NCBI GenBank assembly: GCA_963691655.1
Contig: OY829330.1
Coordinates: 1,178,001-1,242,000, forward strand
DNA length: 64,000 bases
Reading direction: 5' to 3'
Origin: Toxonevra muliebris
Lineage: Eukaryota; Arthropoda; Insecta; Diptera; Pallopteridae
In this document: in pieces, positions 44,379 to 54,988 of the stretch
Numbering within the stretch: position 1 is the stretch's first letter
Layout of the letters: each line of letters opens with the position of its first letter
Position numbers and translations under genes: made by a program
Notes under the pieces: generated by a model
Seen by the model: the letters and a program-made list of their open reading frames with translations, nothing else
Told to the model about the DNA's origin: nothing
Databases searched by the model: none

Positions 44379-45211
44379 AGGTTAGGTTGGAGAGGTAGCC
44401 TTCTGCTTGAAAGCACACTTAAGCACATTTAGGCTCATTGTGATACCACAGTACGGCGCGACTCCCCCATTTACGGATTGGAGAACCGTGAGGATTCCAT
44501 AATGAATCTGGCTATGTCCTTAATATTTACGGATGATAGCTCGGACAGACTAGTGTAGAAAGGTGAGCCCAGGAGTTTTAGTCTCCTCCTGGCCAGGGAT
44601 GGGCATTCGCACATGAAATGGAGGACTGTTTCTTCCTCCTTCTCAGAGCCGCAGCCCCGACAGAAGTCATTGAATGGCAGTCCTAGTCGTGCAGCATGTC
44701 TCCCCATTATGCAGTGTCCCGTGAGCACCGAAGTCGTAATGCTGATGGAGTTTCTGCTAAGGTTGAGTAGCTGTCTAGTTCGTCTATTGTCCATAGTGGT
44801 CCATGTTAGCCTGGTAATACCACAGGTATGCTCCGATACCCAGGATCTTTTAGCTTCCTTAAGGTAGTTTTGCTTAATGGCTAATTTAATAGACGTAAGA
44901 GGGACACCAATTGTGCAGGAAGGTGATATATCTGTAAGCTGCGAGCCCTGTTTTGCTAACTCATCGGCATTGCAGTTACCTGAAATATCCATATGTCAGG
45001 CACCCAATATAGGTGGACTTGCGAGTGACTCGACTTGTTGAGTGAAGATCGGCAGTCAAGAACAAGCTTTGATGTGGTGAAAACACCGGCAAGGGACTTG
45101 ATTGCTGCTTGGCTGTCCGTGTAGATGCAGATATTCGTACCGGATGAATCGTTGCGAATAAGCCACTTGAACGCTTGACAGATATCCATTACTTCCGCTT
45201 GAAATACGCTG
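44379..45211 (-). pseudogene. A 3'-end fragment, array copy 3
   Basis: RNase H frames 44992-44471 and 45189-44956. Same tail and same joint to T as copies 1 and 2. Confidence 0.88.
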
Positions 45212-45314
45212 GACCTATTAAATATTGAATGTGTGGTGGAATGATGGGCAAATGGCTGAAAAACTTTTTAAATTAAAAATTTTAGTTTTTTTTTTCGTTT
45301 TTATAGGTTACAGT

Positions 45315-47649
45315 TTTTTTTTTTTTTGAAGTGATGGTTCGCTCCACGAGCCCAATTAGCGCTAACGCGCCGTTTTGTTGCCACATCCTCAGTTATTTCC
45401 TGGTAGTTTCAAACTAGTTAGTTACTGCCCCTGATTGGTTATAGCCATTTCGTTTGGTTTAGGAACTTGAGTAGGTTGTTGATGTTAATTTTTGATAGCT
45501 CTCCGAGGCTGTTGAAGAGTGGTTTGCCCAGAGTGTTTAGCCTGTATTTCCACAGGGTTGGGCATTCGCAGAGGAAGTGGATTACCGTTTCTTTTTCCTC
45601 TGGTTGTTTGCAGCTACGGCAGAAGGTGTTGTGAGGGATACCCATTCTGGCTGCTTGCACTCCGATATGCCAGAAGCCTGTGATGACCGCCGTCAGTCTT
45701 GAAGTATCCCTTCGGGTTTTGTTGATTAGTTGCTCCGTTATTCTCCAATCGTAGCACGGCCATAGCGCTCTGCTGGTCCTGCATTCCGCTAGCCGATTCC
45801 ACCTACAATTAGCTTTTTGGAGGTATGATGCTGCGATTCCGCTTTTGACTGTAGCTAATGGTGTTAGTACTGGCTTGTGGTTCACTCAGCGAAGATCCCT
45901 TTCGTGCCAGTTCGCCAGCCATAACGTTACCCTTAATGTTCCGGTGTCCCGGGACCCAGATCAGGGAGACCCTATGTAGACGAGCTAGTTCAATGAGGCA
46001 TTCTCTACACTGGTTTACAAGATTTGATGTTGTGATGGCCTAGTTGAGTGCCATGATTGCGGCCTGGCTATCCGACAGGATAGCGATACTGATTTTGGAG
46101 GTGTGATCTGATTTTAGTAGCCTACACGCATCCCTTATAGCTAACACTTCCGCTTGGAATACGCTAGCTGAGTTTTGGAGACGAACAGATTTCCCGATAT
46201 TCAACTTCTCCGAGAAGACACCTGCTCCGACCCCACAGTCCATTTTGGAACCATCTGTAAAAACTGTAGTGCAGAAGTTATTAAGTATCATACCGTTGCT
46301 CCATTCTTTCCGAGAGGGTAGGAGCACTGTGAAGTTCTTATTCAAAGACACAGTTGGTATGATGTAATCTGTTTTACTGGGTATTTTCCGCTCATGCGGC
46401 ATTAGCAGACTTCCATGCCCGTAAGTTTTTCCTTTCCAGCATCCAGCTTCCCTTAACCTTAAGGCGCTCATAGTTGCCGTTTGTTCAATGAAGAGATCTA
46501 TTGGAATCAGATACATTAGAACATTGAGAGCCTCCCCAGGACAGGAGCGAATGGCTCCTCCAGCTCAAACGCACGCTGATCTTTGGATTCTTCCTAGTTT
46601 TTTAACGACGTAGTCCTTACTGAGGGCTTTCCACCATACCACGGATCCGTAGGTTAAAATTGGGCGTACCACCGCTTTGTACATCCATTAAGTTAATTTA
46701 GGTTGGAGGCCCCATTTCCTTCCAATCATCTTTTTGCGAGCATAGAAAGCATTACAAGCTTTCTTCACTCGGTACTCTGTGTTTTGTCTCCAATTCAACT
46801 TAGGGTCCAGTATAACACCCAAGTAACTGGCATTAGTTGAGAGAGGCAGTACATGTCCATTAAGTTGTGGAAGGTTAAACCTGGGTATTTTGGTCCTGTT
46901 GGTAAATAGGATCAGTTCTGTTTTACTTGGATGCAGCCCTAGCCCACACCGTGTGGCCCAGGAGCTGAGATCAGCAAGTGCCCTTTGCAGTATCCCACTG
47001 ATCGTGCTAGGGCACAGACCTGAAACCATTAGTACAACATCGTCCGCATACGCCACGACTTTAACACTATCCCTGCTCAGCCTCACCAGGATGCTGTTTA
47101 TTACACACAGCCAAAGAAAAGGTGAAATAACTCCTCCCTGCGGAGTTCCCCTGCTAACGTGCTTGATGATATTGGTGTTACCGAGTTTTGCATTGATAAC
47201 CCTAGTCCTTAGCATAGAAGTGATCCAGCTGGTGATGCAGTCATCCACTCCTAAATTCTCTAAAGACTCTTGGATTGCTTCCGTACGTACGTTGTTGAAA
47301 GCCCCTTCTATGTCCAGAAAGGCGGCTAACGTGTATTGTTTATGCTCCATTGATCTTTCCACTACTTGCACCACCTCATGAAGAGCAGTCTCCGTCGACT
47401 TTAACTTGAGATACGCGTGCTGTGCAGTGGATAGACCGGAGTTCTCCAGGAGATTCCGTAAGTAAACATCTAAAAGCCTTTCAAACGTCTTGAGTATGAA
47501 GGATGATAGACTTATTGGTCTGTAGTCCTTCGCTAATTCGTGCCTTCTTTTACCCACCTTTGGGATGAAGACCACCTTTACTTCCTCAGCAGTTTCGGTC
47601 CACGTACCATCCTGCTTCCTGACGTAGGATGTTTTTGTTTTTACTTTTA
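45315..47649 (-). mobile_element. LINE B copy 4 (dead, same deletion as copy 3)
   Basis: The chimeric frame 47725-46688 is identical in protein sequence to that of copy 3, showing a very recent duplication. The 4-base deletion of copy 3 is absent. Confidence 0.9.
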
Positions 47650-48302
47650 ACAGTTTTTGCCCAAAAAAATATGGCAACACTGGATGAGATATAGTTTTCG
47701 AGATATTCAAATAATAACAAAACAACTACTACTAATGTCGCATGGCTTCGAGCGGCGAGCACATGAATTTACGTACGTTAAAGTGTACTTCAGTGTGGCC
47801 AACTGAGCGCTTTTCCTGCTGATTTTAGTGCTCTTTGAAAATTAAAACGCGGGAAAAAAGTGTTTTACCGGTAAGTGTGTTTTTTTTTTCAATTTAAAAT
47901 ATCTTCAAAAAATCAAAAAAATTTTCATTGATTAGAAGTTTCAGATGTTTGCCTGTATTAGTGAAAAAGTTTAAATGTATTGCATTTTCTCGCACTTTTA
48001 TAAGGAAAAAAGTTTAGTTGCTGTAACCCTTTAAATAACAAATTACATGTTTCAAAAATTAAAAATACAGATTTACGTAGAGTTTCTGCTTCGATTCTTG
48101 AAAAACTAAATTTTAGGAACCGGATGATATTTGTGAGTACAATTTCAAATTTCGCTGTTTATTATACATAGTTTCATAGGAGTTTTGAAAAAACTCTTAA
48201 TAACTCAGATAATGGAGGTCATGAAATCTCAGTAATTCTCGGTAACGTTTTCAAATATCAGATACTTATATAGAATGTTAAAAAGCTAGAAAGAACCATC
48301 AC

Positions 48303-48334
48303 AAAAATCACTGATGAGGAACCGTGGAGGCTTT
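48303..48334 (+). ncRNA. truncated hammerhead relic (E copy 4)
   Basis: CTGATGA (48311-48317) and the first strand of stem II are present. The sequence then jumps to AACTGTTAAGTTAGC, so the GAAA-side core and the cleavage site are lost. Confidence 0.5.
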
Positions 48335-48748
48335 AACTGTTAAGTTAGCAATGAAGAAAAAAGACGAACTATGAAATATGAACAATTAGATTTCAGTTTC
48401 ATATTCACTAACAATAATATGTAACTAAGTGATACTAAACCTACAAAATTACATTCTTCTTAAATCTATAATATTTTTCATTTTGCAATGTTTTTTGCTC
48501 TTACTGTAAAAAAAAAAAATGTTTACTTAAGCCTTTTTGGATTTTAGATGACGATATAAACTAAACAAAAAACAAAAGGCGACCGAAATATAGTAAGTGG
48601 CACTACGCACATTTTAACGTATGTAAATTCATGTGCGCGACGCTCGAAGCTAGGCGACTTTAGTAGTAGTTGTTTTGTTATTATTTGAATATCTCGAAAA
48701 CTATATTTCATCTTACTCTGAAATTTTTACGCAATTTTCCCAACACAT

Positions 48749-48760
48749 TAATAAATATTT
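48749..48760. repeat. A2 target-site duplication, 3' side
   Basis: TAATAAATATTT, repeated exactly at 53523-53534. Confidence 0.88.
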
Positions 48761-48852
48761 AGGTTAGGTTGGAGTGGCAGCCTTCTGCTTGAAAGCACAC
48801 TTAAGCACATTTAGGCTCATTGTGATACCACAGTACGGCGCGACTCCCCCAT

Positions 48853-49719
48853 TTACGGATTGGAGAACCATGAGGATTCCATAATGAATCTGGCTATGTC
48901 CTTAATATTTACGGATGATAGCTCGGACAGACTAGTGTAGAAAGGTGAGCCCAGGAGTTTTAGTCTCCTCCTGGCCAGGGATGGGCATTCGCACATGAAA
49001 TGGAGGACTGTTTCTTCCTCCTCCTCAGAGCCGCAGCCCCGACAGAAGTCATTGAATGGCAGTCCTAGTCGTGCAGCATGTCTCCCCATTATGCAGTGTC
49101 CCGTGAGCACCAAAGTCGTAATGCTGATGGAGTTTCTGCTAAGGTTGAGTAGCTGTCTAGTTCGTCTATTGTCCATAGTGGTCCATGTTAGCCTGGTAAT
49201 ACCACAGGTATGCTCCGCTACCCAGGATCTTTTAGCTTCCTCAAGGTAGTTTTGCTTAATGGCTATTTTAATAGACGTAAGAGGGACACCAATTGTGCAG
49301 GAAGGTGATATATCTGTAAGCTGCGAGCCCTGTTTTGCTAACTCATCGGCATTGCAGTTACCTGAAATATCCATATGTCCAGGCACCCAATATAGGTGGA
49401 CTTGCGAGTAACTCGACAAAATGTTGAGTGAAGATCGGCAGTCGAGAACAAGCCTTGATGTAGTGAAAACACCGGCAAGGGACTTGATTGCTGCTTGGCT
49501 GTCCGTGTAGATGCAGATATTCTTATCGAATGAATCGTTGCGAATAAGCCATTTGGACGCTTGATAGATAGCCATTACTTCCGCCTGAAAGACGCAGCAA
49601 TGGTCAGGAAGTCGGAAAGAGAGTCTGAGATCTAACTTACTAGAGCAGATACCACAGCCGACTCTTTCCTCCGATTTGGATCCATCTGTATAGATGTCAA
49701 TTGAATTGTCAGTGACCAC
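48853..49719 (-). pseudogene. A2 ORF2: RNase H domain and cysteine tail
   Basis: A 288-residue stretch carries TDGS near residue 11, the VFQAEVMAI glutamate box, TDSQAAIKSLA and the GHMDISGNCNADELAK box, so the RNase H residues are visible. Next come the NRRTRQLLNLSR region and the zinc-like CRGCGSEEEEETVLHFMCEC. One in-frame TGA (GAA TGA GTT) near 49732 is all that separates it from the RT frame, and A1 has a sense codon there. RNase H removes the RNA strand of the cDNA hybrid. Confidence 0.9.
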
Positions 49720-49731
49720 CTCGTCATTAAC

Positions 49732-51456
49732 TCATTCCTCTCTACTAGGGATATGGGTGAAGAACGTGTGGTTTAAATTAGGGGTAGAGCAAATGAAGTC
49801 TACGTTAGTTGGTACGGACATATCGTGGATTAAAATCTTGGCATGGCCCAGGTTTGACCGGGTCCAGCGGGTTAGGGCACTGAGTCTGGCAGCAGAGCAC
49901 TTAGCTTGTTGCTTAACCAGAAGTGAAGTTGGCAACCAATGAAGGATTGCGAAGAGAGCTTTTGTGGAGGTAGTACGGAGAGCCCCAGTAATCAATATGG
50001 CTGCCGTTCTTCTAACCTTATCCAGTGGTTTAAGGTTGACCGCCTTTGCAGTAGCTGGCCACCAGAAGACGGATCCATAAAGAAGATTAGGCTCGACGAC
50101 TGCTGAATAAAGCCAGGAAGTGACTCGAGGTTGAAGACCCCATCTTGTTCCTAATGCCCTCTTACAGCAGTAGAGAGCGTAAGAGGCTTTCCGTACTCTC
50201 TCTGCTATATTAGCTTTCCATTGAAGTTTAGGATCAAGAACAAGTCCTAAATATTTGACGCGCTTGCTAAGGCAAAGCGATGTACCATTAATTTTGGGTA
50301 GGGCAAAAGTTGGTATTTTATACTTTCTAGTAAAAAGCATAACCTCTGTTTTGGCAGGATTAACATTAAGACCGAATTCACGGCACCAGTGAGACAGAAT
50401 GCTAAGTGAGTGATTTAGCCGTTCTGAAAGAGTAGCAACGTATTTGCCGGATACTGTGATAGCAATGTCATCTGCATAAGCTATTATTTTGCAGCCGGTT
50501 TGGTCTAATCTGTTTAACAGTGTGTTCATTGCCAGATTCCAAATAAGAGGCGATAATACACCACCTTGTGGTGTGCCCCTATTGACAACCTTTTTGACTT
50601 TATCATTTCCGATAGAGGAGCTGATGATACGTGTTTTAAGTAGTTGTCCTATAAATCTAACCAGATTAGCATCAAGATTAAGATTCATTAAGGCATTATC
50701 GACAGCGTCGGGGCAGACATTGTTGAAAGCCCCCTCGATATCGAGAAACACTGCAAGCGTGTATTCCTTGTTGGAAACTGATTTCTCAACTTCCTCAATG
50801 AGTACATGTAGCGCTGTTTCCACAGACTTCCCTTTAGTATAGGGATGCTGTGATTTGGATAAAAGAGTGGGATTGATAGAGTTCCTGATATGAAAATCAA
50901 GAACCCTTTCTAGTGTTTTTAAGAGAAAGGAGGACAGAGTGATCGGTCTGAAGTCCTTTGGGTTGGTATGGGGCGCCTTCCTTGCTTTGGGTATGAAGAC
51001 TACACGAGACTCTCTCCAGCTTTTGGGAATGTTCGAGAATTTTAGGCAAGCATTATAAATTTGCAATAGCCATGATGTTACGTGTTCAGCCCCTTGTTGA
51101 ATATCCGCGGGAATGATACCATCTGGCCCTGGAGATTTATAGGGGCTGAAGGATTTGATGGACCACTTTAAAAGAGTGTCGGTCAATTGGAGAGGGGAGG
51201 GGTTACTTAAAGGATGATCGGTCACAGGAGGACTATGATCAACGAAGGTTTCACTCCCCGGAAAATGAGTATTCAGGAGCACCTCTAAGGTCTCGATTCC
51301 AGAAACAGTCCAGTGACCATCAGCTTTTTGGATACAGTCGAGAGCCTTAGGAGTCGTATTGAGGAGTTTTCGAAGTCGGCTGGTCTCGGAAGCGCTTTCT
51401 ATGCTACCACAGAAGTTCCTAAAAGACGCCCTTTTGGCTTTTCTTATAGCGTACTT
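49732..51456 (-). CDS. A2 ORF2: reverse transcriptase
   Basis: The conventional frame 51282-49732 (516 residues) is intact, and related sequence continues upstream to the 64-base insertion. Motifs in order: YKSPGPDGIIPADI, SWRESRVVFIPKARK, DFRPITLSSFLLKTLERVLD, FLDIEGAFNNV (first catalytic Asp), NRGTPQGGVLSPLIW and IIAYADDIAIT (catalytic Asp pair). The thumb region follows with YLGLVLDPKLQW. The ATG at 51282 is not the real start, since ORF2 begins at 52536. Confidence 0.9.
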   Translation of the reverse strand, partial: KYAIRKAKRASFRNFCGSIESASETSRLRKLLNTTPKALDCIQKADGHWTVSGIETLEVLLNTHFPGSETFVDHSPPVTDHPLSNPSPLQLTDTLLKWSIKSFSPYKSPGPDGIIPADIQQGAEHVTSWLLQIYNACLKFSNIPKSWRESRVVFIPKARKAPHTNPKDFRPITLSSFLLKTLERVLDFHIRNSINPTLLSKSQHPYTKGKSVETALHVLIEEVEKSVSNKEYTLAVFLDIEGAFNNVCPDAVDNALMNLNLDANLVRFIGQLLKTRIISSSIGNDKVKKVVNRGTPQGGVLSPLIWNLAMNTLLNRLDQTGCKIIAYADDIAITVSGKYVATLSERLNHSLSILSHWCREFGLNVNPAKTEVMLFTRKYKIPTFALPKINGTSLCLSKRVKYLGLVLDPKLQWKANIAERVRKASYALYCCKRALGTRWGLQPRVTSWLYSAVVEPNLLYGSVFWWPATAKAVNLKPLDKVRRTAAILITGALRTTSTKALFAILHWLPTSLLVKQQAKCSAARLSALTRWTRSNLGHAKILIHDMSVPTNVDFICSTPNLNHTFFTHIPSREE

Positions 51457-51520
51457 AGGTTAGGTTGGAGTGACTGTCGAGAGACACACTTAGGCCTGAA
51501 CGGCCCATTGTGATACCACA
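51457..51520 (-). mobile_element. 64-bp LINE 3'-tail insertion in A2
   Basis: On the minus strand TGTGGTATCACAATGG ... CCAACCTAACCT is a diverged version of family A's own 3' terminus. It lies between CTA and AAG, whose direct joining restores the expected reading frame. It is an extremely 5'-truncated insertion of a related LINE or a short derivative. No target duplication is visible. Confidence 0.8.
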
Positions 51521-52536
51521 TAGTTCCTTACACTTAAGTTCCCTTTGTTTTGATTTAAAGGGAAACCAGTCTTTAAAAGCCTTGGCTCTATTAAAGAGTC
51601 TTCTACATATTTTTCGAAGCTCTGCAATCTCCGAGGTCCACCATAAAGGTTTGGTCTTACCTCTAGGATTGGAAGAATTGCATGCCGATTTGGCAGCAGT
51701 GTTAAAAAGTGCTGTAATGGAGTTTAACTCTCGATCAATATCGCAGTGGTTATTAATAGTGGGTAGAGCAGGCTGTATGCCAGACTCAACAATGGTATGG
51801 AACTTTGTCCAGTCAGTACGCTTCCTATTGATGAGGCTAGTAGCACCTGCAGAGTCTGTAGGATCTAGTTTATCAATGGTGAAGTTAATATAATTATGAT
51901 CAGAAAAGGAGCACTCTTGCGAGACGCTCCAGTCTTTTAGTATGTGTGACGAGTGTTCACTTACTAGAGTGAGATCGAGAACCTCCCTTCTATTTGAAGT
52001 AATGAAGGTTGGCTCGTTCCCCCTATTAGCAATAACTAAGTCATGAGTAAGGATAAAATCAAAGAGAGACTCACCTCGTTTCATTTCATGTCCGTGCTGC
52101 CCCACATCTCGTGATGGGCATTGGCGTCGGCACCGATGATAACCGGGGTCCGTTTGCAGTTAGCCTCTGCAACCAGAAGCTTCAACACATCGTGCGGCGG
52201 TGATGTACCGTGGTCATGGGCCATGTAGCTGGAGACGATCCAGGTGGCCATGGCGTTGATCACAATAACCATGGCCACGTTGTCTTTATCGCTGAACCTG
52301 GAGAGTAAAAGAGCGTTAATGCTATTTTTGATAAGGATACAGGATCTGGGTTTACCTTGACCCTCCACATACACTGTGCGGTATCCATTAATATTGAGCC
52401 CGCAAACCCGGTCATTAACGACCCATGGTTCTTGGAACAGTATGAGCTCCTCTCCTTTTTGAGACAGGCGGAGGAGCAGGGCTGCAGATGCAGTGATGGA
52501 GTGGTGAAGGTTAATCTGTAGAACCTTCACCATCAT
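51521..52536 (-). pseudogene. A2 ORF2: endonuclease domain
   Basis: Starts MMVKVLQINLHHS at 52536, overlapping the end of ORF1 by 26 bases. This is the exonuclease-endonuclease-phosphatase fold used by LINEs to nick the target: Asn in QINLHHS, Glu in LFQEPWV, then PVIIGADANAHHEMWG, and further on FSDHNYI with the catalytic His. A frame change near 52090 splits it into 52536-52081 and 52105-51455. The second frame ends inside the 64-base insertion. Confidence 0.88.
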
Positions 52537-53472
52537 TAGGGTGAGCGATCATGGTGACGTCGATGTCTTCCTCTTCAGACAAAGAAGGAGCATCGGCGTC
52601 TGTGGCGACAAGCCCCATTTTTCCGAAAAAGTCGCCAACTAGTTCGGAGGTCGACATGACACTCCCATCATCGGAGAGAGTGTCGATGTCTGATTGAGGC
52701 AAGGTCTCCAAGAATGCCGCAGTTTCTGCTGAAGGCTCTTCATTGATTTCCTGTCCAGCAACTAACTTGTCGCATCTATAGACTCTGAGAGAGATCGACT
52801 CGAAACCGTAGTTGATCTCTCCCTTGCTGGCATTGAGAGGCTATAACGACTCTTCATTTAAAATGATGAGCGCTTCACGAAGGTGGTCCTTTGGATCGCT
52901 GACCTTGGCGACCTTCCAATCGTGGGTGGGAAGCTCAGTTGTCTGGAGATATGGTGCCGTCGCTATTATTGGAGTCGATGATGGCCCAAATGAGACCATC
53001 TTTCGCGACTTCATTGAAAGGCCGATTTAGTTTCGGCCTGGGTGGTGCCAGTCTTGGCCGTTTATGGTCTTGACGGACAGTATGGGCGGCTTGCTCAGTC
53101 GACCTCTGTCGTTTCTGATTACCCTTCAGGGATGGCGGGGGTGGACGGGCTCCAGAATTCTGTTGAGCTCATAAGAGAGCAGCCTTATCCCTTTCGGAGA
53201 GCGAAGAAGGATCAAGCTGCTCCAGCCTGTTCAGGATCCTGAAGGCTGACCTTCTGGTCTGGTGATATGCGCGCGAGCACCAGAGGTGGAAACAAGCGGT
53301 TGCTCGAAACAAGCGATCGAATGCTCGAAGAGGGTGTGGGTTTTGGTGACGACGAGGGTGGTATGTTGGCCAAAACTCTCGTCGATACCGTAGGTCTGGT
53401 GGAAGAAGCACCAGAAATTGACGCACCAGATGTTGTAGGTGGTGAATGGTTGGCAAGCGATTGCCTTACCAA
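52511..53472 (-). pseudogene. A2 ORF1
   Basis: A proline/serine-rich N-terminal stretch (53472-53212), a middle part readable only with stops (52990-52740), and an acidic C-terminus (52711-52511, FFGKMGLVATDADAPSLSEEEDID). No RNA-binding zinc knuckle is seen. The stop overlaps the ORF2 start by 26 bases, an arrangement compatible with coupled translation. Dead through several stops. Confidence 0.75.
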
Positions 53473-53522
53473 TCTGTTGGGCTCCCCATGCGGGTTGGCT
53501 TTAGGTTTTTTTTATGTTTTTC

Positions 53523-53534
53523 TAATAAATATTT
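53523..53534. repeat. A2 target-site duplication, 5' side
   Basis: TAATAAATATTT, an exact copy of 48749-48760. Confidence 0.88.
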
Positions 53535-53899
53535 GCAGACCAAAAAAATTACAAAAAAAAAAAAAATTTCCAAATTTGGAAAAATTCAATTTATTTATAA
53601 AATTTCTAGAATTCATATGTTGAATAACAACAACAATTTTATGTTTACATTTTTTCGATAAGTTTGTGCGGTATACGAACTTTTCTTAGTTGGAAATTTT
53701 TTTCTGCAATGGTTAGTTTTTAAGTAATTAGGGATTGAAAAACGTTCCATTTTTACAACTCCACGACTTTAAAATATCGTAACTTGAAAATAAAAACCAT
53801 CACATTGAAATAAAAAAATACGTATCGATTAATTTCTTCCCAAGAATGCAAATTTGTTGAAATTAAAATTTTAGTTGTAAATCGGACATGGAACGACCC
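53535..53899 (-). repeat. E right arm, outer part
   Basis: Reverse complement of 26430-26785 with moderate divergence (GGTCTGC, ACGTTCCATTTTTACAACTCC and GATTTACAACTAAAATTTTA are shared). It ends in GACCC followed by ATAT. Confidence 0.85.
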
Positions 53900-53903
53900 A
53901 TAT

Positions 53904-54134
53904 ACAAACATACATACATATTAAAAAACCATCAAAATTAGATAGTGCAATGTAATTAGAAAGAAATATTTTTATAAAAAGAATTTAGAAATTTATTAAT
54001 TTTTTACTTTTATATTTATGTATTGGGGAACAGTCTCTTAATTTAATTCTAATTATAAAATATTGCCTGATAATAATGTCACGCATTGTATGTACTGGTA
54101 TTTTCGGAACTACTCTTTCTCTTGAAGTTGTATT
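53904..54134. other. AT-rich spacer
   Basis: No recognisable feature between E and the next hAT-like element. Confidence 0.4.
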
Positions 54135-54988
54135 GTTATCACCAGTGTTGCCAGAATGACGATTTTATCGTCATTTTGACGATTTTTAGACCCAATGACG
54201 ATTTGACGATTTTTGTTGAAAAATTACGATTTTTTAGATAAAAAACAACTACAAAAATTTTTTGTATTTTAAAATCTCTTCTGCTATTTTATACATTTAA
54301 TGACAGGGACACATTTCAGTACGTTTTTAGGTAGTTTTATGAACAATGGTTTCATTTAAGATAATGAAAATATTAACTATTCAGCTTTTCTCTTCAGGAA
54401 CTGGAACGTCTTTTGAAGGAATAAAGACTAGGTATATCTGTGTTGAACTTGATCTCCAGTGATACAATTTTGATTATGCTTTCCATGCACAAATATTTTA
54501 AAACTAGAGTATTTAATTCTTTATGTTAATAACATTGATTTCAGAGACAAAACAATATTTTCGGAAAGTAAAGATATAACCTTGGCATTAACGGTTTCAG
54601 AATTGTTTTCAGAATTTGTACTTTTTGAATAGTACTTTTTTATAATGAGCTGTGTAATCAAATAAAAAAACGATTTGATTTTAATAATGCTGCATTGAAA
54701 GAATTAAGTTTCTTTAGCTAGGAAAACTAATTTCAAAAAAAGTCAATTCATTACAAAGTTTAATGTCACATTTTAAAAATTTTGGGGACGAAAATTACTT
54801 TCTGCAACTAGATATCGACTTTACGGAGCTACGATATGTAGATTTTCAGACAACTCTTGATAAGGTGAATAAATTTGCAGCTGAAGAAAGCTATTTCCAA
54901 CATAAAACATGTTTTTTAAGAGACTATGAAAATTAAATCTAGAGGTTAATTTTCAAAGTCATGACTTAAGTTCATGTCAATTTCGTTA

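Larger units (their letters stand above)
47683..48760 (+). mobile_element. E middle and inner right arm, copy 4 (next to A2)
   Basis: Like copies 2 and 3, but with a deletion of roughly 80 bases at about 48334 that removes the 3' half of the ribozyme relic. It ends in the A2 target duplication at 48749-48760. Confidence 0.85.
31520..49606. repeat. tandem array of a TE-composite unit (4 copies)
   Basis: The unit, in plus coordinates, is T right part with LINE B, E middle with right arm, then the A 3' end. Copies start at about 31520, 36000, 40752 and 45212. Three internal joints (35999, 40751, 45211) fuse A RNase H sequence (ATACGCTG) to T (GGACCTATT) at the same base. The fourth copy runs on into full-length A2 without a joint. 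Copies 3 and 4 are almost identical and share a deletion in B. Confidence 0.9.
48761..53522 (-). mobile_element. full-length LOA-type LINE A2
   Basis: 4762 bases between exact 12-bp duplications, inserted in the E right arm. Order on the minus strand: ORF1, endonuclease, reverse transcriptase, RNase H, and a 3' tail ending CCAACCTAACCT without poly(A). The RT is intact. A frameshift near 52090, a 64-base insertion (51457-51520) and a stop between RT and RNase H (near 49732) make it inactive. It is the best reference for A1 and all A fragments. Confidence 0.92.
26430..53899. mobile_element. long-TIR DNA element E, outer boundaries (filled by nested elements)
   Basis: Ends GGGTGGTTC (26430) and GAACGACCC (53899) are inverted copies flanked by ATAT on both sides. 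E sequence proper is 26430-26826, 34282-35162 (and its duplicates) and 53535-53899. Arms of about 500 bases read inwards as inverted repeats; E without insertions would be roughly 1.7-1.9 kb. No transposase frame is seen, so it is a non-autonomous or foldback-type element. The superfamily is unknown to me. Confidence 0.72.

Noticed and set aside
31520..49606. Repeat array considered as a CRISPR or gene cluster
   Set aside because: The units are kilobase-sized eukaryotic transposon composites with no spacers and no host genes.
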